A stretch of 64,000 nucleotides of DNA from Mesorhizobium sp. M8A.F.Ca.ET.218.01.1.1 (GTDB taxonomy: Bacteria; Pseudomonadota; Alphaproteobacteria; Rhizobiales; Rhizobiaceae), in contig NZ_SRUZ01000001.1 of the NCBI RefSeq assembly GCF_004791165.1, positions 974,382 to 1,038,381 of the forward strand, written 5' to 3'. The notes below the pieces were generated by a model, which saw only the letters and a program-made list of their open reading frames with translations, did no database searches and was not told the DNA's origin. Numbering within the stretch: position 1 is the first letter of the stretch; each line of letters opens with the position of its first letter. Position numbers and translations under genes: made by a program. This document shows positions 59,723 through 64,000 of this stretch, one piece after another.

Positions 59723-59755
59723 ATATTTAGGAAACGAAGAGCGTTTCCTAAATAT
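59723..59755. promoter_or_regulatory. Perfect palindromic operator in the TetR/PhlG-like divergent promoter
   Basis: ATATTTAGGAAACG and CGTTTCCTAAATAT are perfect 14-base inverted arms around AAGAG. The site lies 11 bases upstream of the PhlG-like start and 43 bases from the TetR start, so a bound repressor would block both promoters. It is much longer than the other palindromic sites in this window. Confidence 0.85.
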
Positions 59756-59766
59756 GGGAGATGGAA

Positions 59767-60450
59767 ATGCAACATGAATTGGACGCAGCAATCCCTGTCG
59801 CACTGCTGCACGCCGACCCAATTAGACTCGAAATGGGTATCGAGCGCTTCGCCTCCGGCACCCTCACGGTCGCCTGCAGAACGATAATGCCAGGGTGCAA
59901 TGGAGCGATGCTGGAATGGTGGTTCAAGTATTTTGAAACCGACGAACACCTTCGCTGGTGGCACCCAATTGATCACAAGCGCCATTTCGGTTGGGACGAG
60001 CTTTGGAAAAAAGGTGAGAACTACATCGGCGCGACGATAAGGGCGACGGAGTCGCTAGGAGAGGTTCCTCCGGTCAAAGCAACCATCAAATTCCTAAGCC
60101 CAGCCGCATACTTCAGTGCCACGGACATCGATGCCGCAAAGAAGGTGGGCGGCGTATCCGCACTTTTCTACGCCGGAATTGGCTTTGGCGATGATGTTGA
60201 GGTTGACGAGCATGGAATTCCAACAAGCGGCCGGATGATGCACGTCACACGGGACACGCCCGATGGCCTCGTTCTGCGAAGCAGATTCGTTCTTGGTCTC
60301 GATAGCGACAAGGGCGGCCACGCTGTCCCGGACGAGATCGGACTGGGGCTGATGCGCCATTGCCATTCGGAGTTCTCGTTCCTCGCGAAGGCACTTCCGT
60401 CTGTATATTATGGTGATCTCGCAAATTCTCGACCTGCCGACAACTGGTAG
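59767..60450 (+). CDS. PhlG-like hydrolase (DAPG hydrolase family)
   Basis: A protein of about 227 residues related to 2,4-diacetylphloroglucinol hydrolase, which cleaves a carbon-carbon bond in an acylated phloroglucinol. GAMLEWWFKYFETDEHLRWWHPIDHKRH and LMRHCHSEFSFLAKALPSVYY are family-like segments with candidate metal histidines and glutamate. ATG 59767 has GGGAG 6 bases upstream; ATG 59761 is in frame but too close. Composition is visibly more AT-rich than flanking genes. The pairing with a TetR gene resembles phlG/phlH regulation in Pseudomonas. The substrate is unproven. Confidence 0.72.
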   Translation: MQHELDAAIPVALLHADPIRLEMGIERFASGTLTVACRTIMPGCNGAMLEWWFKYFETDEHLRWWHPIDHKRHFGWDELWKKGENYIGATIRATESLGEVPPVKATIKFLSPAAYFSATDIDAAKKVGGVSALFYAGIGFGDDVEVDEHGIPTSGRMMHVTRDTPDGLVLRSRFVLGLDSDKGGHAVPDEIGLGLMRHCHSEFSFLAKALPSVYYGDLANSRPADNW

Positions 60451-60478
60451 CCTCTCCCGACTGAAATAACGGTAGATA

Positions 60479-60509
60479 GCCGAGCGTCTGCGCATCAGAG
60501 ACGCTCGGC
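60479..60509 (+). terminator. Hairpin downstream of the PhlG-like gene
   Basis: GCCGAGCGTCT and AGACGCTCGGC form a perfect 11-base stem around a 9-base loop, starting 28 bases after the stop. The following CTTCTA is a poor T-run, so termination may be incomplete. Confidence 0.65.
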
Positions 60510-61006
60510 CTTCTAAGATGCCTCGTTGATAAGGCACAGCTCTAACAAGCCCTGCTGCCAAGCGTTGGGAGGAGCGGTCTTCCACGCCCTGTCCAACACT
60601 CTTGGCACTTTTCCAGTTGTCGTCTATGCGCGCTCTGCGACATTGCGGTCGCGGTGCGGGTAGGTGGGCTGCCGACCAATCGGTTCGGTCAATGACACTC
60701 GGGTTCAGGTCGCCACTTGCTCGAGTTCCGATGGCCCATTTGGCGACAGGCAATAGGTTGTTGAATGGCAGACATGGGACCGTGAGCCGAATGTCGGCTT
60801 ATTCAGGTCGTCTGGCCGGAACCGGCCTTTCTGGAGTCGGCCCCATTCAGACCTTCAAACGTTGCCCGATTGCATGGAGTCCTCCTTCGTCAGCCGCTTT
60901 GTGCAACGGGGCAATCGGCGGTCTGCTGAAATCCTCGGTGCGAAACTGCCTAAAGGAGGGCTATAGCGTAGACGTAGTTCTCATCATCACCCGGCGCGGC
61001 GCGCCA
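60510..61006. other. Gene-free stretch with no recognisable feature
   Basis: About 500 bases between the PhlG-like hairpin and the HAD relic. Several short frames exist on both strands, but none has a convincing start, ribosome binding site or family resemblance. The base composition resembles the surrounding degraded zone. It probably holds more worn-out gene fragments. Confidence 0.6.
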
Positions 61007-61719
61007 TCAGGCAGTTGATCGATGGCGCCAAATCGGTGATTTCCAACGACCAGAAGGCCTTGCTCGCTTCGGGCGAGAAGGGGATTTTCGAGATCATGGC
61101 GGCGACGCACGCCGGAATGACCACGGAGGAGTTCACAAAGGCGGTCGTCGAATAGACAAAAAACGCCCGGCACCCACGCTTTAATCGCGCCTATGTCGAA
61201 CTTGTCTACCAGCCGATGCTGGAGTTGCTGGAGTATCTGCGGCAAAACGAGCTCAAGATGTTCATCGTTTCGGGCGGTGGAATTGATTTCATGCGCCCCT
61301 GGGTGGAGCAGGTCTACGGCATTCCGCCCGAAAGGATTGTCGGCTCGTCAGGGATTACGAAATTCACGGTTCAGCCGGATGGAACGCCGGCATTGGTCAA
61401 GGATGCGAAAGTCGATTTCATCGACGATGGTCCGGGCAAGCCTGTCGGTATCCACAGGTTCATTGGGCGCAAGCCGATCCTTGCCTTCGGCAATTCGGAT
61501 GGTGACCAGCGGATGTTGGAATGGACCGCCTCCGGCAATGGAGCGCGATTCATGGGGATCGTGCATCACACCGACGCCAAGCGCGAATACGCCTATGACC
61601 GAAATTCGCCGGTCGGCAAGCTTGACAAGGCCTGGGACCAGGCGACCAAGCGGGGCTGGATTGTCGTCGACATGAAGCAGGATTGGAAGAAGGTCTTTCC
61701 ATTCGAAATCGCCGACTAA
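61007..61719 (+). pseudogene. HAD-type phosphoserine-phosphatase-like pseudogene
   Basis: Homology to secreted HAD phosphatases begins at QLIDGAKSVISNDQKALLASGEKG and runs through AATHAGMTTEEFTKAVVE. A TAG at 61153 then interrupts it where relatives have a tryptophan. It resumes TKNARHPRFNRAYVELVYQPMLELLEYL, VSGGGIDFMRPW, DDGPGKPVGIHRFIG, AFGNSDGDQRML and so on to a normal C-terminus. The N-terminal signal and nucleophile aspartate region are missing. The 167-codon part from 61216 is open but would lack the active site. Confidence 0.75.
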
Positions 61720-62183
61720 GGCTTGCTCGGCAGCGCGCCTTGGTGGTGACGCCGCGCTATCTCCCTGGGACCGAACCATCGCTCCTTTTCGCTGCCATAC
61801 CGACCTCCCGTTCCGGACCCTCGCCGTAAGGGCGGCCCCAGGGTCCGATGCAAGAGCTCGTCGGCCGGTTCGCTCGCGCCGACCGCTCACCACCGTCCCA
61901 GCCTCTCCGGGAGTCCGTTCGGCAGGAGCCTATCTTCGCGCCGGCAGGCGCTTTGCCTCACAATCGCAGCAGGCCTATCATAGCGTCCCCTCGCAGCACA
62001 TCGCGCCGCAAGCCGTAGCTGGGTGATTAGGACCGTTATTGCTGGGGTGTGGTGTGGACTTAGTTGTCGCTTTCCTCCACCGTGGGATGCCAGTTCCATA
62101 GGGTCCGTTCCCGACACACAGGTTACGGTTTGTACCGGAGACATAAGTGACACGTTTGGCCCGAACGGGTTTTGGAGCCTGAT
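61720..62183. other. Intergenic region with possible mobile-element scar
   Basis: About 460 bases without a supported gene. GGACCCTCGCCGTAAGGGCGGCCCCAGGGTCC near 61815 is an imperfect palindrome. The sequence ACAGGTTACGGTTTGTACCG followed by GAGACATAAGTGACACG near 62120 looks like the terminal sequence of rhizobial insertion sequences, but this is only an impression. The SDR gene begins directly after it. Confidence 0.4.
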
Positions 62184-62948
62184 TTGGCCGCAACCACCCC
62201 CAAAACCAGGCGTGTCCTGATCACCGGCGCCGGCGCTGTCGACGGCATCGGCTTCGCCATTGCGCGCCAGTTTGGCCAGGCCGGGCATGCCGTTTTCCTG
62301 ACCGGCGCCAGCGCGCGGGTGCTTGAGCGCGCCGGCGGGCTTCGCGGCGAGGGCATCGATGCCAAAGCCGCTATCGCCGATCTCACCATCGCCGCGGAGG
62401 TGGAGCGGCTGCGGGCAGAGGTCGGTACTGTCGATATCCTGGTCAACAATGCCGGCATGGGATCGCTGGCCTCGCCGTCCGTCGACAAGACGTTCCTGAC
62501 GATGAGCGAGGCCGAGTGGGACCAGGGCATAGACACCAGCCTGAAGACGGCGTTTCTCGTCACCAGGGCGTTTCTGCCGGCGATGGTCGAAGCGGGGTAT
62601 GGGCGCATCGTCAATGTCGCATCGGTGACCGGGCCGCTGGTCTCTTACCAGGGCACCGCCGCCTATTCCGCGGCTAAGGCCGGGATGGTCGGCCTGACCC
62701 GGACATTGGCGCTGGAAGTGGCGCGGCACGGCGTCACCGCCAATGCCGTGGCGCCGGGCTGGATCGAGACAGGCGCCTCGAGCGAGCCGGAGCGGATAGC
62801 GGCCCTGCATGCGCCGCCGGGCCGCGCCGGCCGGCCGGACGAGGTCGCGGCGGCAGTCGTGTTCCTGGCCTCCGAGAGCGCCAGCTATATCAACGGCGCC
62901 TTGCTCGTCGTCGACGGCGGCAACAGCCTTGAAGAACGCAAGGGATAG
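62184..62948 (+). CDS. SDR-family oxidoreductase
   Basis: A 254-residue short-chain dehydrogenase. VLITGAGAVDGIGFAIARQF is the cofactor motif, NNAGMGS follows, and the catalytic S-Y-K are in VNVASVTG and YSAAKAGMVG. The C-terminus SYINGALLVVDGGNS is typical. TTG 62184 is preferred, with TGGAG 6 bases upstream; TTG 62172 is an alternative. The substrate is unknown; 3-oxoacyl-ACP reductase-like proteins look similar. Confidence 0.82.
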   Translation: MAATTPKTRRVLITGAGAVDGIGFAIARQFGQAGHAVFLTGASARVLERAGGLRGEGIDAKAAIADLTIAAEVERLRAEVGTVDILVNNAGMGSLASPSVDKTFLTMSEAEWDQGIDTSLKTAFLVTRAFLPAMVEAGYGRIVNVASVTGPLVSYQGTAAYSAAKAGMVGLTRTLALEVARHGVTANAVAPGWIETGASSEPERIAALHAPPGRAGRPDEVAAAVVFLASESASYINGALLVVDGGNSLEERKG

Positions 62949-63098
62949 ATCTCGCGGCCGGGTGGATCTCGACCTGACGTAATTCCTTCCATCCAAACGA
63001 ATGCGATCTCTCTTTCGGGAGAAATTCCCGCACTGCCAAACAGGGCCTACTAGGTGCGCCCGCTTGACTCAATCATCAGTCTGCACTAATCATAAGTC

Positions 63099-63416
63099 AT
63101 GACTGTTGATAGTCCACAGCTTGCCGCCTTGGGCGATCCGACCCGAAGGCAGATTTTCGAGCTGATCGCGGAGCGGCCGCGCTCCGTGGCGGAGGTCACG
63201 CGGCAGGTCAGCGTGTCGCAGTCCGCGGTGTCACAACACCTGAAGGTGCTCAGGGATTCGCGGCTGGTGCGCGCGGAGCCGAAGGGCGCCAGCAACGTCT
63301 ACCACATCGATCCGCACGGGCTTGGCCAGATGCGCGCCTGGCTCGACCGGTTCTGGAGCAAGACTCTCGCGGCCTACAAGCTGGCTGTCGAGACCCCACC
63401 AGAGGAGTCACCATGA
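63099..63416 (+). CDS. ArsR-family transcriptional regulator
   Basis: A 105-residue winged-helix regulator (LAALGDPTRRQIFELIAERPRSVAEVTRQVSVSQSAVSQHLKVLRDSRLVRAEPKG). No metal-binding cysteines are seen, which is common when the partner is an AHSA1-type protein. It overlaps the following gene by four bases (ATGA), a widespread regulator/SRPBCC pair. Confidence 0.9.
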   Translation: MTVDSPQLAALGDPTRRQIFELIAERPRSVAEVTRQVSVSQSAVSQHLKVLRDSRLVRAEPKGASNVYHIDPHGLGQMRAWLDRFWSKTLAAYKLAVETPPEESP

Positions 63417-63898
63417 ACACCCAGGTCCCCATCGCCTCCGTGAAACAGTCCGTCGTGGTCGAGGCGCCGATCGAACGCGCCTTCAAGGTTTTCACCGAGG
63501 ATTTCGGCAGTTTCAAACCGCCAGAGCACAATCTGCTTGCAGCCGAGGTCGCCGAGACGGTGTTCGAGCCTCGGGTCGGTGGCCACGTCTATGATCGCGG
63601 CGTCGACGGCAGCGAGTGCCGCTGGGCGCGCGTGCTGGCCTATGACCCGCCCAACCGCGTGCTCCTGAGCTGGGACATCAGCCCGCAATGGCGCATCGAG
63701 ACCGACCCGGCCAAAACCAGCGAGTGGGAGGTGCGGTTCACCGCCGAAACGGCTGAGCGTACCCGCGTCGAGATCGAGCACAGGAACCTGGAGCGCCATG
63801 GCCAGGGCTGGGAAGGCGTCCGCGATGCCGTCGCCGGCGATCAGGGCTGGCCACTCTACCTGCAACGCTATGTCGATCTGGTTGCACTGCAGGCCTGA
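63413..63898 (+). CDS. SRPBCC (AHSA1-type) domain protein
   Basis: A 161-residue protein of the START-like hydrophobic-ligand-binding fold. KQSVVVEAPIERAFKVFTEDFGSF is the usual start, ARVLAYDPPNRVLLSWDISP and the C-terminal GWEGVRDAVAGDQGWPLYLQRYVDL follow. It is coupled to the ArsR regulator gene. The ligand is unknown. Confidence 0.88.
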   Translation: MNTQVPIASVKQSVVVEAPIERAFKVFTEDFGSFKPPEHNLLAAEVAETVFEPRVGGHVYDRGVDGSECRWARVLAYDPPNRVLLSWDISPQWRIETDPAKTSEWEVRFTAETAERTRVEIEHRNLERHGQGWEGVRDAVAGDQGWPLYLQRYVDLVALQA

Positions 63899-64000
63899 CA
63901 GCAGCTTTTAAAGGCGCTTCGCTGCCTGCGGTCAGGGCACCATGCCCCTGCACGCCCAGGCCACATTGGCGAACGACCTCGGCCCGTCCGGTCGTCCGGC

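Noticed and set aside
60094..60753. Minus-strand 219-codon frame opposite the PhlG-like gene
   Set aside because: It has no family resemblance and covers the 3' half of a gene with recognisable motifs plus the hairpin.
62100..62170. Insertion-sequence terminus upstream of the SDR gene
   Set aside because: The sequence resembles ends of rhizobial insertion sequences only by memory. Without a partner end or transposase fragment I cannot support it as a mobile element.
63899..64000. Possible start or end of another gene at the right edge
   Set aside because: Short frames exist on both strands, but 100 bases are too little to identify a protein.

Overview
The window looks like a chromosomal segment of a rhizobial alphaproteobacterium, most likely Mesorhizobium or a close relative. 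The basis is high GC with strong third-position GC, a smoEFGKS-mtlK type polyol operon, a ureDABC..EFG urease cluster with a HupE/UreJ gene inside it, a NodF/NodE-like acyl carrier protein and ketosynthase pair, and several families of interspersed GC-rich palindromic repeats typical of rhizobial genomes. The genus call is inferred from overall character. No 16S gene or other decisive marker is present.

Layout. 1-2.3 kb (minus strand): a molybdenum hydroxylase operon with a separate FAD gene and a 2Fe-2S/Mo fusion gene that carries an in-frame palindromic repeat. 2.6-4.7 kb (plus): nicotinamidase and an ion transporter. 4.7-9.5 kb (minus): a complete branched-chain-amino-acid-type ABC transporter. 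9.6-12.4 kb (minus): a polytopic membrane protein and nicotinate phosphoribosyltransferase. With pncA this makes two NAD-salvage genes in the window. 12.5-17 kb: a LysR regulator divergent from an agmatinase-like ureohydrolase and a polar-amino-acid-type transporter that lacks its ATPase. 17.2-20 kb: an FKBP isomerase, a VOC protein and a MATE exporter.

20-38.7 kb is devoted to polyols and sugars. A plus-strand AraC-controlled operon (binding protein, two permeases, xylitol-type dehydrogenase, ATPase) converges on a minus-strand smo-type operon (binding protein, two permeases, ATPase, sorbitol dehydrogenase, mannitol dehydrogenase, HAD phosphatase, FGGY kinase). LysR and SorC-type regulators lie beyond the smo operon. 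Together they would import sugar alcohols, oxidise them to ketoses and phosphorylate them.

38.9-48.7 kb holds a class II aldolase gene and the urease cluster on the minus strand. The urease cluster is interrupted by two plus-strand secreted-protein genes, a DUF1272 zinc-binding gene, membrane protein genes and a decayed glutathione S-transferase. 48.9-57.9 kb carries the NodFE-like pair, an intact GST, an Ala/Lys-rich basic protein, a P-loop kinase, a mutarotase-like protein, a large coiled-coil membrane protein, a D,D-carboxypeptidase lipoprotein and a DUF1003 protein.

From 58.1 kb the character changes. A tRNA-Arg(CCG) gene is followed by a tRNA 3'-end remnant and a zone of broken genes (LysR tail, frameshifted YciI, truncated Tag, kinase-like fragment). 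Inside this zone sits an intact TetR regulator divergent from a PhlG-like (diacetylphloroglucinol hydrolase family) gene, with a perfect 14-bp-arm palindrome between them. A HAD pseudogene with an internal stop closes the zone. Ordinary genes (SDR, ArsR, SRPBCC) finish the window. The tRNA-flanked zone with the TetR/PhlG-like divergon is the best candidate for something under-described.
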